A stretch of DNA of 64,000 bases, from the NCBI GenBank assembly GCA_037355855.1, contig CM074760.1, positions 6,564,501 through 6,628,500 of the forward strand, read 5' to 3'. A program made the translations under genes and the position numbers. Positions 1 through 11,702 of this stretch are shown piece after piece. Under the pieces are notes generated by a model. It made no database searches. It was given only the letters and a program-made list of their open reading frames with translations, and was not told where the DNA came from. The DNA is from Pseudo-nitzschia pungens (lineage: Eukaryota; Bacillariophyta; Bacillariophyceae; Bacillariales; Bacillariaceae). How positions within the stretch are numbered: the stretch's first letter is position 1; each line of letters starts with the position of its first letter.

Positions 1-1209
1 TGGTTGATTCATTCATTCATTCATCCCCTTCCCAACAGAATCTATCTTCAGCCATATCCAATCCTTTGCACCCAAACGGGATGAAGCCTTTCTTTTTACG
101 TTGTTTTTTCATCGCAAGCCGAAACCCGAGAAGCAAGGAGGACGGACATGGGAGTTGAGTCCGTGCTTGCGAGAGTCTCACCGTCCTTCGTTGCGGCGTC
201 AAAGGTCAAAGGTATCCCGCACAAGGCACATTTGTGGTACGAAAGGTAAGAAGGTAACTTAGGTCCCTCATCTACGATCCACCGGTAAATTACAGTAAGA
301 AGTTATCGAAAAACTAGTAGGATCTCAGGATCTCCAACACGGCAAAGCATCTGGTCAAAAGGGAAGCTTTTGATGTTGTTTGCTTATTCTTGTGTGAAGT
401 AGTATTATTGCTGCTTTTATTTCATTGTATTCACATTGCCCATGCTTGTTTGTTTGTTTGATTCAATTGGTGGTGAGTGTAAGGCTGTTCTTCTTCTTGT
501 GGGTATTTTGTTATGGGTGATTTTGTTTGTGCAGAAGCATTTCCCATGCAATTTACTACAGACACGTATTGACAAAGTACATTTTTGAGAAAAAACATTC
601 CGAAAAAGGATCAATTGAAAGATGCCACACACGCACGGTACGAGTTCTTCTGCTGAATGGTTTGATTGTGGCGCATTGCTGAAAGCGGAGCCGTAAATCA
701 ATGGAATCGAAACGATTTCTTACACCGATGCCACGAGCTTGTAATTCACATGTACAAAACTGGCAACGTTGCCATCTATGCATGCGCAGTGGTATTGCAA
801 TTGCAAAGCACTCAGACACCAATGGTGACGGACGACTACTATTCACACGTGGTTGATGAAACCACGAACTATATTTTGCATTCATTTCGATAGCATATTA
901 CAACGTGTACACGTAGCGGATGAAAGGATTCATAGTTATGACATTTGCAATACTAACAACCTGATGAAATGATAAGATATTCGCCGCATCCTTTCGTTTG
1001 AAGACTTTCACAAATTCAACTCGAGCATATTTCGTTGTTCTACCACTGACTTCCAATTCCATCACGATTGTCGTTGTTCGTCACGTTGCCAAACCTTGAT
1101 TTGGGGTCGTGACAAAATCGTGACCGAAAACATCCGAAAACGGAACGAAAGCATATGCGCTAACGTTCCCAAGTAATTTGAATGGGACCCGACTGTCTTT
1201 GACTTTTGG
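1..1209. other. Left-edge intergenic DNA, no gene recognised
   Basis: No reading frame here has protein-like composition or a recognisable domain. The short ORFs present are low-complexity or overlap on both strands. I see no RNA gene. The 3' end of the secreted-protein gene lies just to the right, so part of this DNA is probably its downstream region. Confidence 0.4.
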
Positions 1210-1842
1210 CTACCACCATATCATTAGCAATCCGAAGGATAGAGTCAACATGGTCGATGCGAAGGTTTTGCCATTTGCGGTGGTGGCATCGCTCTTGCCC
1301 TTATCACTGCACACATCAACGGAGCCACATGAACAATCACTTTCACCACTGCTCCCTTCGTAACTAATGGCTTTTGGATCGATTGTCTTGCAATAATTTT
1401 GACATTTCGATAAGCTATCAATCTCGTAGTCTTCGAGGCACTTCATTAGCGGTCTTCTTTTTTCCCAAACCTGCGCCTTTGACGTGCATTCAAAGGTTTT
1501 TCTCCTCGGAGCCGAAGGCGATTCTCCATCCTCGTAACACCGGCAGATTGTATTTCTGATGACATAATCTGGATCTTCCTCGTAGTCCGCGTAATCGAAC
1601 ACCTCCATCTCGTTGGGATAACAATAGTTGACACACTGTTTTTGAAGAGGTGCTCCAGAAAATATTCCATAATCTTTGCAAGAAGGGATGGTGAACGTCT
1701 CCTTGAAATTAAAGTACGCCGCATCGACGGTGATCGCTCTTTTGCCATTCCCGTTGTACGACCATTCATGTACGAGGAAAACACAGCAAAGAATCCTTGT
1801 TATCCTCAGTGAGATCGACGATGAAGTTTTGTACGAAGTCAT
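1210..1842 (-). CDS. Small secreted Cys-rich protein, possibly GPI-anchored
   Basis: A single-exon 210-residue protein that I cannot assign to a named family. Residues about 12-40 contain a hydrophobic segment ending near VDAAYF, consistent with an N-terminal signal peptide. The body carries roughly fourteen cysteines, many in pairs spaced as C-x3-C and C-x-C (for example CVNYCYP, CQNYCKT, CSCGSVDVC), suggesting a disulfide-bonded extracellular domain. The C-terminus is Ser/Thr/Lys-rich and ends in a short hydrophobic stretch (about residues 193-210, finishing MIWW). That layout resembles a GPI-attachment signal or a C-terminal membrane anchor. The start is the first ATG of the frame and sits directly before the putative signal peptide. 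Role unknown; a cell-surface or cell-wall protein is the simplest reading. Confidence 0.6.
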   Translation of the reverse strand: MTSYKTSSSISLRITRILCCVFLVHEWSYNGNGKRAITVDAAYFNFKETFTIPSCKDYGIFSGAPLQKQCVNYCYPNEMEVFDYADYEEDPDYVIRNTICRCYEDGESPSAPRRKTFECTSKAQVWEKRRPLMKCLEDYEIDSLSKCQNYCKTIDPKAISYEGSSGESDCSCGSVDVCSDKGKSDATTANGKTFASTMLTLSFGLLMIWW

Positions 1843-2723
1843 AGTTTCGCTGTTGAAGTGGCGACGACAACGTTATCCTTTTAGAAGTAAGGTATGTAAT
1901 TATTATTCTGAAGGGTTGGCTCTGTTCGCTTCTCCATGGGTAATTGCTCGCAATCACTGTGGTGCATCTCTTTCCATGACGACGACTCCGTGACGGTAAA
2001 TTACGTAACGCGAACCCGTTTTCAATCTTGCGCAACACCAAAAATACCGCATGTCGATGCTTTTCGGAAATCATTCCTGTTGTTTTCATTGAATGCCTCA
2101 AGACTGTCCCTGGTCATTTTCACTCGTTTTCTTGATATGCCTTTATGACCATCTTTGCCATTTACGAAGTACGAAGAACGAAACAAATTGTCATTACAAT
2201 CGCTATCTTCATTGTATTTGGGATTTTCTCAATTTTTTTTCTTCTCAAAATCAAAATAAATATTACTTCGTATTTCTTTGTTTTTCTGATTATTTGTAAA
2301 CTAATTGGGATTGTGGGTACAAGTACTTGTATTATGCACAAGTAACTTACGGTACGGTAATTACGTGTACTGTTTTAGAGTTTTGAATTCAGTGCCCCAT
2401 CTACGGTAAGGTTTACTTCTATCCCGAATGATCATCAATCTGCGACACCCAATTCCCGCCACCGGTAGGCCCATCGACGTACCGGTACCGGTACGCCTAA
2501 CGCCTATCCCTTGCCTAACCTCTCCACCTCGACTTGCACGTACGTACCGTACCACCTTCCCTTCGTTCTCACAGCTCACGAAGGGCAAGGGCAGCATCAA
2601 ATCCATGTTGAAGCAGTTGTCAGCACTCTTCTATAAATCCAGATAAGAGAGAAACGACGCTCCCGCAATTCTTAGTCCACCGGTTTAGAGGTCGCATAGC
2701 ACTGAAACATAACCAAATTCACG
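1843..2723. other. Intergenic region between two divergent genes
   Basis: This separates the secreted-protein gene (-) from the E2 gene (+), so it should contain both promoters. It is AT-rich with a T-rich stretch near 2220-2300. From about 2340 to 2560 it carries short GTAC/TACCGGTA-type words of the kind found in most gaps of this window. No convincing ORF or RNA gene is visible. Confidence 0.4.
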
Positions 2724-3560
2724 ATGGCACCGGCAATGGCAACGAAACGACTCCGGAAAGAGCTAATCAAGCTACAAACCGAACCCCCACCTGGCGTCAT
2801 TGCTGAACCGGACGAATCCAATATTTTGAAGTGGCATTACGTCATTAGGGGTCCAACAGAAACCCCTTACGAGGGAGGAGTGTACTTGGGAAAAATCGTA
2901 TTTCCGTCGGAGTACCCAATGAAAGCACCGTCGATTTACATGTTGACGCCAAGCGGACGGTTCCAAATCAGCACAAAAATATGCATGTCCATGAGCGATT
3001 TCCACCCAGAGTCCTGGAATCCAATGTGGAGCGTCGCTACAATAATTCAGGGCATTCAGTCGTTTATGGCTAGCGAAGAGCTGACAACGGGAGGTCTAAA
3101 AGCGTCCGAGGTGGACCGAAAGAAGTTTGCCAAGCTGTCAATGGCTTACAACCAAAAAACTTACCCCAATCTCTTCCAGGGCGACATTCAGGCGGCACTG
3201 GAAGCGGCGGATCAGGCCTGCCAGAAATCCGAAAAAGAAAATGCCAAAACTAGTAGTTCTGGTAGCAACGATAAACCGGCCCCGTCGTCGAGACGGAGCC
3301 GGAGAATGGCAAGGAAGGCCGCATCTACCGAGGGAGAAAAACCTTCCGAAGACGATGAGACCGGAAGCACGAAAGATGACGAGGACAAAGACGAAAAGAA
3401 CAACACAACTACAGCTACGACGACCAAAGAACTAACGCCGGAAGAAATTGAGAAGAGGAGGAAGAAAAACGCAAAAAAACGAGCGAAGCAGAAAGGCAAG
3501 AAGGCCGCATCTGCGACTCGAGAACAATGTGCCGAATCAACCAATGGAGAAGAACAATAA
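2724..3560 (+). CDS. UBE2J2-like: UBE2J2/UBC6-like ubiquitin-conjugating enzyme E2
   Basis: A 278-residue E2 enzyme, single exon. Residues about 5-150 form the UBC fold. The sequence around the predicted catalytic Cys87 (ICMSMSDFHPESWNP) is diagnostic of the non-canonical J2/UBC6 class, in which the usual HPN motif is replaced and a TxxGxFxxxTxxCxSxxDFHP-type motif is used. Family members accept ubiquitin from E1 and act in ER-associated degradation, normally held on the ER by a C-terminal membrane helix. The C-terminal 120 residues here are Ser/Lys/Glu-rich and strongly basic at the end (KRRKKNAKKRAKQKGKK), with no hydrophobic helix before the stop and no good splice donor near it. Either the anchor is absent or membrane association depends on a partner. 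The ATG is the first in frame and close to the N-terminus expected for the family. Confidence 0.9.
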   Translation: MAPAMATKRLRKELIKLQTEPPPGVIAEPDESNILKWHYVIRGPTETPYEGGVYLGKIVFPSEYPMKAPSIYMLTPSGRFQISTKICMSMSDFHPESWNPMWSVATIIQGIQSFMASEELTTGGLKASEVDRKKFAKLSMAYNQKTYPNLFQGDIQAALEAADQACQKSEKENAKTSSSGSNDKPAPSSRRSRRMARKAASTEGEKPSEDDETGSTKDDEDKDEKNNTTTATTTKELTPEEIEKRRKKNAKKRAKQKGKKAASATREQCAESTNGEEQ

Positions 3561-4192
3561 TGATTTAAAACTTCCTCACATGATGACGCACGTCTCACTT
3601 GCATTGCATGGAATTTCGTTGTCGTGTTATAATAATATAGTATCATACTGAAAGGGGAATAAATAATGTCTACATGAAGTTTGTTATTTACGTCCTGAGC
3701 GTGTCTTGTTACGACGTATTGAGGAGTAAGATACTGTACTCGTAACTAGTTACTTCGTGATACTGAGATCGGTTTTAGCCTACCTGTAGTGACAGTTCGA
3801 TAGGTTTGATCACTGCAGTACAGTATTATTATGAATATCATCACCGTTCCGTGAAACGGAGGTCGTACCTACGATTTTGTTCCTTCTCTAGCCATCTCGG
3901 GGTTCCTGATGTACAAGTGAGTGACGTTCAACGTGATGTTCTAATCTTGCTGAATAACGCTCACTCTTGTGTGGCATTGGACGGATTGCCTCACATGCTT
4001 TCAACACAAATTGAAAATATGCTATCACTAGTTGCCAAAGTTATTGAGAGCGTCCCCCCATACACATGATCTCTCCATCTCATGGTGGTGAGGACAGAAT
4101 AGGTGCGGCATATTGCAGCGGAACACACGATAATCTGCACCAACGTAAGGACAGAAACGTTTAAGAAACTATTTTGAACTGTTTGATGATGT
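3561..4192. other. Intergenic region between convergent E2 and H3 genes
   Basis: Holds the 3' ends of the E2 gene (+) and of the H3 gene (-). A short plus-strand ORF of 87 codons (3806-4069) has no recognisable domain and no supporting signals, so I do not call it a gene. Nothing else stands out apart from the H3 3' stem-loop at the right border, listed separately. Confidence 0.4.
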
Positions 4193-4208
4193 GGAGATTA
4201 AAATCTCC
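4193..4208 (-). promoter_or_regulatory. Histone H3 mRNA 3' stem-loop
   Basis: On the minus strand the sequence reads GGAGATTTTAATCTCC, a perfect 6-bp stem with a TTTA loop, starting 62 nt after the H3 stop codon. The identical element with the same immediate flanks (ACAAACC before, ACAT after) follows the H4 gene. This is the geometry of the replication-dependent histone stem-loop bound by SLBP: 6-bp stem beginning GG and ending CC, 4-nt U-rich loop, A-rich 5' flank. The inner stem bases differ from the animal consensus. Confidence 0.85.
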
Positions 4209-4270
4209 GGTTTGTTTTTGTTTGTTCGTCTCCTTGTTCGCATTGTTTTGCTATTAGTGACTCGTGGTGC

Positions 4271-5684
<1,414 letters not shown>

Positions 5685-5747
5685 TTGTTTGTCCTCTTTG
5701 CGAACATTGAGAAGTGACAGTGAATTCACACCAAGAAAAAACAAACC

Positions 5748-5763
5748 GGAGATTTTAATCTCC
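5748..5763 (+). promoter_or_regulatory. Histone H4 mRNA 3' stem-loop
   Basis: GGAGATTTTAATCTCC, identical to the element after H3 and preceded and followed by the same bases (ACAAACC and ACAT). It starts 64 nt after the last base of the H4 stop codon. Two independent copies at the same distance from two histone stops, in 3' sequences that otherwise do not align, indicate functional conservation. Confidence 0.85.
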
Positions 5764-6096
5764 ACATTCTGAAACAGAACGTCATGAACAGCATTGCTTT
5801 GTAATGTACTGTATCGTAGTTGTATTGTATCAAAAAGTAGTTACAATAGAGAGAGGATAATACTCCCAATCCGATAGTGTATAACGAAAAGGTTTGAATG
5901 TGTTTTGTGCATCCGAAGCGATTTGCATCTTAGGAAACCAAATTTACTTAAGGCCACCGACACAGACAGTAACCAATACGCTATGAATAGTTGGTTCAAA
6001 CGATGGTCGTGAAATTATTCTTTTCTCACAAATACAGGCATTTAGGTGTTACGGTACGCGAATTGCTTGGCCTTGACACATATTGAAACGGTAACA
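5764..6096. other. Intergenic, convergent H4 and fibrillin genes
   Basis: Short AT-rich spacer holding the 3' flanks of two convergent genes. No ORF or RNA gene seen. Confidence 0.4.
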
Positions 6097-7538
6097 TCAA
6101 TTTTCAATGTCGGATGGTGACAAATCTTCCTCTTCATCGTTTCCTTCATCATCTACAACCTCGGCATCGGCTTCCACAATCTCATCATCGTCATCATCTT
6201 CTACGATTTCATCGTCATCCAGATCATCGTCGACGTCATCTTCGGCTGCGCTCTCCTCGTTTGCATCGTCGACGCTGCTCTCAGCTGCCTTGACAAAGAC
6301 ACGGATTTGGTCGACAGGGCCCACTTTGCTCCGACTGATTCGCATTGTCTCGTCTACAAAAGTCGTATCGAAGGAACCTGCGTTGAGAAGTTCACCGAAA
6401 GGAATGTTGATGCCTAGAACGTCTTCCCCGTTTGGATCAAGATTCTTCGATTCCCCAGCAACATTCACTATAAGTCAGAGAAAACCATGCACAATAGAAG
6501 AACAGTTTTCCAAATTCGCATCCACCGGAAACAAAGAAAGCAAGAAGTGAGGCAACGACAAAATAATCTCTGATGCTCTCAGAGAGTCGGCACAACACCT
6601 TTTACTCCGAAACATCCGATTCCAAAATTTCATCTCTCGCAGCATCATGCCAAGAAAAGCGCGATGCGTGGTGCTTGCTATGCACTTACCCACAACAGCC
6701 TGGAGACTCAGTTTGGTCTTGATGACAGAAATTGTACCTTCCACTTCGGCTTTGTGTTTCAATACTACCTTAGTTTCACTGACTTTTAGCTGCGATACAA
6801 AAGAAAACTGTCAGCGCCGAAAACAGTTACACGTACGGTACGTGCACAAGGAACGATCGAAACGACAAACTACAACTCCATTCCGTCGAACAAAAATCGT
6901 CGTACCGTACGGTTCAATCCAGTAAACTAATCGGAGGTACACAATATATATATATATATATATATAGCAGAATACTAACGTACCGGATTGATATCGAGGT
7001 TTTTGATGACGTCGGGAACATTCTTGAGAAACGACGATAGTTGATTGGGTGGGGAGTAGTCAATCACATGGTCAATCGCGTCGATGCTATTCGACGCTTC
7101 GCCGAACTTGATGCGCTGCAGAACCTTGATGGAGTCGTTCAGCGTGCTTCGAATGTCTTGGATTGGTCCCTCGTTGAAAAAGGGGAGTTTTTGGGTGTCG
7201 ATTTCGATCTTAGAGGTAGCGCTGCTGCTGGCTGAACTGCAGACGAGATTCCAATCTCCGACCAACAACGACGAGTCATCGGAGGCTTCCGCTACGCTTT
7301 CTAATTTTTCGACGGCCTTTCGGAAGGATTCCTTCGCCTTGGTGTCAATGAGGATGACTCCGTATTGATCTTTGTAGTCCCGCGACAGCTGTATTAATTC
7401 ATCCTTGGCGACAGAAACGGACGCATCGACATCGGTCTCTGTTGTGGAAAACAGCGCCGTGGGTTGGATCGTCCGAGACAAGGGCGAGACAAATGCCGAC
7501 GCAGAAATTACGAGTGATGACATAGATATGATCCTCAT
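6097..7538 (-). CDS. Plastid lipid-associated protein (fibrillin/PAP), 3 exons
   Basis: Gene model join(6097..6467, 6690..6789, 6984..7538) on the minus strand, 341 residues. Donors GTACGT and GTAAGT and acceptors GCAG and ATAG keep phase. The N-terminus MRIISMSSLVISASAFVSP is a signal peptide ending in ASAF, the diatom motif for import across the four plastid membranes, which fixes the start at 7538 rather than the longer upstream frame. The middle part (LVGDWNLVCSSASSS) and the exon 2-3 part (HKAEVEG..., TKLSLQAVVG, GSFDTTFVDETMRISR) follow the fibrillin order of a lipocalin-like beta barrel. Fibrillins bind plastoglobule or thylakoid lipids and protect photosystems under stress. The C-terminal 60 residues are an unusually long Asp/Glu run not typical of the family. 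Confidence 0.88.
6943..6965. repeat. (TA)n microsatellite in fibrillin intron 1
   Basis: About eleven TA dinucleotides in the first intron of the fibrillin gene, 18 nt inside the splice donor. Confidence 0.9.
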
Positions 7539-8303
7539 GATGTGCAGATCTTTTCTACTAGTTGCTTTGTTGTTAAAGTGTCGGAATACCAAAGAGTACA
7601 CGTACTGTGGTTGCGATAACGAATTGACTTCGGGGAAGACACAAAGCAACTCTTCGGCTTCGAGAGGAATTCAGTGGAAGGAAGCAAATACCGTACGAGT
7701 ACTGGGGATTGAATGAATCAGTAACCTTACGGAATGTGATCTTCGATTTCGAGTTCAGATATTGGTTCGAAAATCTGAGTTGTTTCCTGTCGTTGAGTGT
7801 GGAGTCGGGTGCTGGGAAAGAAACCGGCAAAAATAACGATGAGAAATACAAGAAAAAAATACTAAGGTTACCGTAAGATTACTAGTTCACGAGGATGAAA
7901 GTCAGAAAGACGACGTTACACAACGCAGCATAACGTCGTGGATTTTTCTGTGTTTTTGATTGGCTCAAACTAGACAGTAGGAACGCTTTTTCTCATTTCG
8001 GTGATGACAAAGATAACACCGGTAACTTACCGTGCGGTAACCGAAGGGACAACATCTTTAAGTAGAAACGTACGTATCGTTACAAATAAACATACGAGGG
8101 TGGTGATTCTTGTTCAATTTTTCATCTCTCTCTGGAGTTCCACCGTTCCACCGTTCCACCGTTCCACCCTTCCCCCCCTTCCCACCTCCACAACAACGCC
8201 ATAAACTCACCACAAACTCATCACAAACTCACACAAACAACGATGATCCCTTCCGGGAATAAGACAGGTCCAAACAAAACAAGCTGAATAGACATTCAAA
8301 ACC
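7539..8303. promoter_or_regulatory. Divergent promoter region, fibrillin and GPKOW
   Basis: 765 bp between the start codons of two divergent genes, so it contains both promoters. A 9-bp tandem repeat (GTTCCACC-type) lies about 140 bp before the GPKOW start. No gene or defined factor site is visible. Confidence 0.5.
8137..8169. repeat. 9-bp tandem repeat upstream of GPKOW
   Basis: About three and a half copies of GTTCCACCG in tandem, followed by a C-rich run. It lies in the probable 5' leader or promoter of the GPKOW gene. Confidence 0.85.
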
Positions 8304-10283
8304 ATGAGCACCGCAGAGGGGGAAAATTCGCAGGGAGTAGGGAAGAAAATAGGCTTTACGTTGGCCAAAACCAAAAAGACCAAACACCGAGCAGCAGCAG
8401 CAGCAGCAGCATTTAGCGACGAGGGCGATGAAACTTTCGAGGACCAAAACACTTACATACCGAAGGAACCTCTTGTCATCCCTTGTCAGAAAGATTCGAG
8501 ACAATCGCTGCAGGAGCAAGCCAGAGCAAAGAGAGAGAAAGAGCGTGGTCAACCAGACCTCGTCCAGAACGAAAACGCATCAAATCCTGCGGCGGCACCT
8601 CCAAACGAAGACGAGGGCGTCGACGAGGATACAAACATTCTTGCGAAACAGGAGGAGTGCGGCGACAGCAGCCATGGTGTTGTTCCGGGCGTGAAGTTTG
8701 ATACGAAAGACGAGGATCGAGCTGCCGTCGAAGCCCTTAAGCGAGAAGCGGCCGCGGCACTGGGAAGTGCTGGAGACGACATCGTGGGAGGCATGCACAA
8801 CAAAGACAACAGCAAGCGAGTCATTGCCGCGTCGGGCGACACCTTCCAAAGGCAACGCGATCGTGATGGCAGAAGCGAAGATCAAAAAAAGTTCGAGGAA
8901 GACATGGGAGCACTGCCACCAGATATATCTGTCCGTTCTCAGGTGTACAAGAAAGTTCCGATTAGTGAATTCGGAGCCGCCATGTTGCGAGGTATGGGCT
9001 GGACTGGTAACACCAACGAGAACAGCAACAGGAAGCGGGATGCGGCCACGGATGCAACTACTATGCCACGACCCGCTCGGTTGGGACTTGGGGCGACACC
9101 GAAGGTGATGGCGTCGGGTGATGCTCCCGATACGCACTCTCGTCGACGGCCGCGACGACAGGATCAATTACAGCGAGATGAGCGGTTGAAGCGACAGCAA
9201 GAAGAAATGGAACGAGAGCGACAGAGACAGGTTGTTTTAGACAAACAAAGGGTATTGCAAGTGGAGAGCATTGTCTATGTTGACGATGGTGATGATCGAA
9301 GGAGGGGAAAACGACGATCGCGGGGAAGAATCAAACAATTGACGGGCGTCCCTGGACTCAACATGATTCTGGTGCAGCTCGAGGGAGATACCAAAGCCAC
9401 AAAGATAAAGAAAGGAAGCATCGAACTCGTAGATCGTAGTGATCTGAATGAGAAACCCTTTCACGAAGCAAGGAAAGAAGATCGGGGACGGAGCACAAAT
9501 GGTCATCGAGACGAACGCGACTACGACAAACGAGATCGCAACAAACGATCGACGAGCGGCAGCAACTCCGACGACCGAAAACGAGAAAGAAACGACGAAA
9601 GAAGGCGAAGAGATCCGGACGAGTACATTGCTAACGACAAACACGACAGAGATCGCGATAAGGACCGCGACCGGGATGGAGGCCGCAATAGAAGAGATCG
9701 CGACAAGGACCGCGACCGGAATAGAGAACGTGACAAAAAAGGAGACAGAGGTCGCGATCGGGAGAGAGATTGCCATAGAAGACACCGGGACAAAGATTCC
9801 GGACGAGATCTCGATCGTTATAAGGATAAACGAAAGCGTGACGACGAAAGACGTCGGGGTGATGACAACAAACGTCACCAAAGCAGTCGACGATCCGACA
9901 ACATCCACCATTCAGTTTCGTCTTCCTGGCTGATTCCCAATATTCGTGTTCGCGTTGTTTCATCGAATTACGGCAGATCCGTGTATAAAGAAAAGGGGGT
10001 GGTTGTGGATGTAACGAGAAGTGGTGTTGCCACTCTTAAAATGAGAAGCGGTCATGTGATAAGTGTGCCAGAACGTCATCTAGAGACTGCTCTCCCCAAA
10101 GCGGGTGGGAATGCCATTATATTGAGCGGGAATCAACGCTTTTCGAAAGGACAATTGCTAGAGCGTGATGGGAAGAAAAACCTCGGTGTCGTTCAGATTT
10201 TTGAGGACATGTCTGTTGTCGCTACATCGCTTGATGATATGGCGGAGTGGTGTGGTCCATTGGACGATGACTTGGAAAATTAA
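8304..10283 (+). CDS. GPKOW: GPKOW/Spp2-like G-patch and KOW splicing factor
   Basis: A 659-residue single-exon protein. Order of domains: an N-terminal stretch with GFTLAKTKK typical of the family, a polyalanine run near residue 31, a G-patch at about 219-267 (EFGAAMLRGMGW ... RPARLGLGATPK), a first KOW region at about 320-375, a long Arg/Asp/Lys-rich RD-repeat region at about 383-535, and a second KOW with the GPKOW-type C-terminal domain at about 541-655 (ending AEWCGPLDDD). GPKOW (Spp2 in yeast, MOS2 in plants) binds the DEAH helicase Prp2/DHX16 through the G-patch and promotes catalytic activation of the spliceosome. The expanded RD repeat (RDRDKDRDRD) resembles the arginine-rich tails of splicing proteins. 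It acts in the nucleus. Confidence 0.9.
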   Translation: MSTAEGENSQGVGKKIGFTLAKTKKTKHRAAAAAAAFSDEGDETFEDQNTYIPKEPLVIPCQKDSRQSLQEQARAKREKERGQPDLVQNENASNPAAAPPNEDEGVDEDTNILAKQEECGDSSHGVVPGVKFDTKDEDRAAVEALKREAAAALGSAGDDIVGGMHNKDNSKRVIAASGDTFQRQRDRDGRSEDQKKFEEDMGALPPDISVRSQVYKKVPISEFGAAMLRGMGWTGNTNENSNRKRDAATDATTMPRPARLGLGATPKVMASGDAPDTHSRRRPRRQDQLQRDERLKRQQEEMERERQRQVVLDKQRVLQVESIVYVDDGDDRRRGKRRSRGRIKQLTGVPGLNMILVQLEGDTKATKIKKGSIELVDRSDLNEKPFHEARKEDRGRSTNGHRDERDYDKRDRNKRSTSGSNSDDRKRERNDERRRRDPDEYIANDKHDRDRDKDRDRDGGRNRRDRDKDRDRNRERDKKGDRGRDRERDCHRRHRDKDSGRDLDRYKDKRKRDDERRRGDDNKRHQSSRRSDNIHHSVSSSWLIPNIRVRVVSSNYGRSVYKEKGVVVDVTRSGVATLKMRSGHVISVPERHLETALPKAGGNAIILSGNQRFSKGQLLERDGKKNLGVVQIFEDMSVVATSLDDMAEWCGPLDDDLEN

Positions 10284-10583
10284 TTTTCTGACCCATTGGC
10301 GCGTTCATGTCCAACATTGGAGCGAGCTACACTTCGTGTCCAGTTTAGGGACTGCGACAGCATCAACACAAGCCCTCTACCAGACGGCGTTCGTTGTTAA
10401 TATTTCGTCATACGGGACCGAAAAATATCTGATAGACACGTGAAACACTTCTTACTTTCTATTTAAGTACAGGTATTTCAGAAGTGCTTCTACTGTTCCA
10501 AAGTTATTATGAACCAAGAACAATTGCCGAAGAACATAAGTCACGTAAAACCCTCAAGCCAACAATGCCTTACAGCACTATTT
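10284..10583. other. Spacer downstream of GPKOW
   Basis: 300 bp between GPKOW and the end of the minus-strand SWIM/RING-like locus. No gene seen. Confidence 0.4.
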
Positions 10584-11575
10584 CTATTTCGTCACCTCCT
10601 TTGCCCGTGTTGGTTCTTTCATGTGCTCCTTGAAAAAGGCCTTCGTGCTCGCGACCGCCGATTGAACACCAGCCCTAACCAAAGCACCCGAAACGCACCC
10701 ACGGCTGACCCATCCGTAAACCATGCCCTGAAGTTCCTTTTCCCTCCCGCCGGTTTTCTCAATGGTCTTCTTGCAGGATTCCTCCCCGCTCGAGTTCTCT
10801 GCGTTGTTCTTGGCCCATAGGGCGAGCGTCGGCTACTTTCACCCGTCCATCATTTCATCCTCGTCGCCCCCAAACGACGACTTTTTCCGGTATGATGGTA
10901 TGGAAGAACTACGAGGAGGCAACTTCCCCCTCGATAGCATATGTAGACGGAGAATCAATAGAACCTTGATGTCATCCTCCGTGTCCATTAAAGAGTAGGA
11001 CCGACAACAAATTCCGATACTTCTCCATTGGTGACCAATGACTACCACAAAAAGGACAATTAACAGATCCGAGGAGAGTTGTGTGATGATGGTGAAATGT
11101 GTAGTAACACTTGTTACAAAGGAGCATAGCACAATTTATAGTTGATTTTTCGCAATAAGAACATGGCTTCCGAAGCAGAGAAATGCACATGGTAGATGTT
11201 TTGGTATCAACTAATCGTAGAGATGGGGAGTTTTGACAGGCAATTCAAGAATATAAATGAAGAGAGAGAGAATTCGCCGGCAGAGAGTGAAAACCCGACG
11301 TCAGTGAGCAAAAATAACACATGTTTACAGGTGGGAACAGGAGAAACTCTGGGTTGAACATCAGGACATGAGCAGATAATGGAAGAAAAGGATATCACGA
11401 CAGTGTAGACATTGCTAGTAGTCCCCAAAATCTGGATGACGCAAGGTGATGAGTTCACGGGATATAGAAAAGATCTCTGTCTTAGCGAGCCGCAACCGTC
11501 TCGACTGAACAAATATGGAGACTGGTGGTGGAAGATAAATAATGTGAAAAGAAGACATCATCATGGTGTAATGAG
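10584..11575 (-). pseudogene. SWIM plus RING-like zinc-finger locus, broken or mis-spliced
   Basis: Three protein-like stretches lie in order on the minus strand but in different frames. (1) About 11560-11207: NVYTVVISFSS then C-S-C-P-D and, after ten residues, T-C-K-H-V-L-F, which fits the SWIM zinc finger (CxCx(n)CxH). (2) 11190-10972: PCSYC ... LLCNKC ... HHHH ... NCPFCGSHW, resembling the degenerate RING that follows SWIM in MEKK1/ZSWIM2-type ubiquitin ligases. (3) 11132-10839 and 10832-10584, one frame interrupted by TGA-AAG-TAG: acidic DEDEMMDG, then a protein-like tail ending EHMKEPTRAKEVTK. A pyrimidine-rich acceptor-like stretch ends near 11527. The frame changes could be introns, sequencing error or decay. 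No intron long enough joins the SWIM and RING parts, so decay is my first guess. In the family this would be a nuclear or cytosolic E3 ligase. Confidence 0.4.
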
Positions 11576-11702
11576 GTTGTCAAGATTTGTGGCAGTTTTA
11601 TGCACAAGATATACACAAAAGACTTTAATAAATATGCCGGATATTGGTTATGAAATGGCATGTAAGAAAACTATTCGCCGAATTTTGTACCTTGCGATAA
11701 GT

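Noticed and set aside
3806..4069. 87-codon plus-strand frame between the E2 and H3 genes
   Set aside because: No domain, no signal peptide, sits in the 3' flanks of two genes.
6107..6550. Ser-rich plus-strand frame
   Set aside because: It is the complement of the fibrillin acidic tail (Asp/Glu codons read as Ser/Ile), and the minus strand is supported by splice phase and domain.
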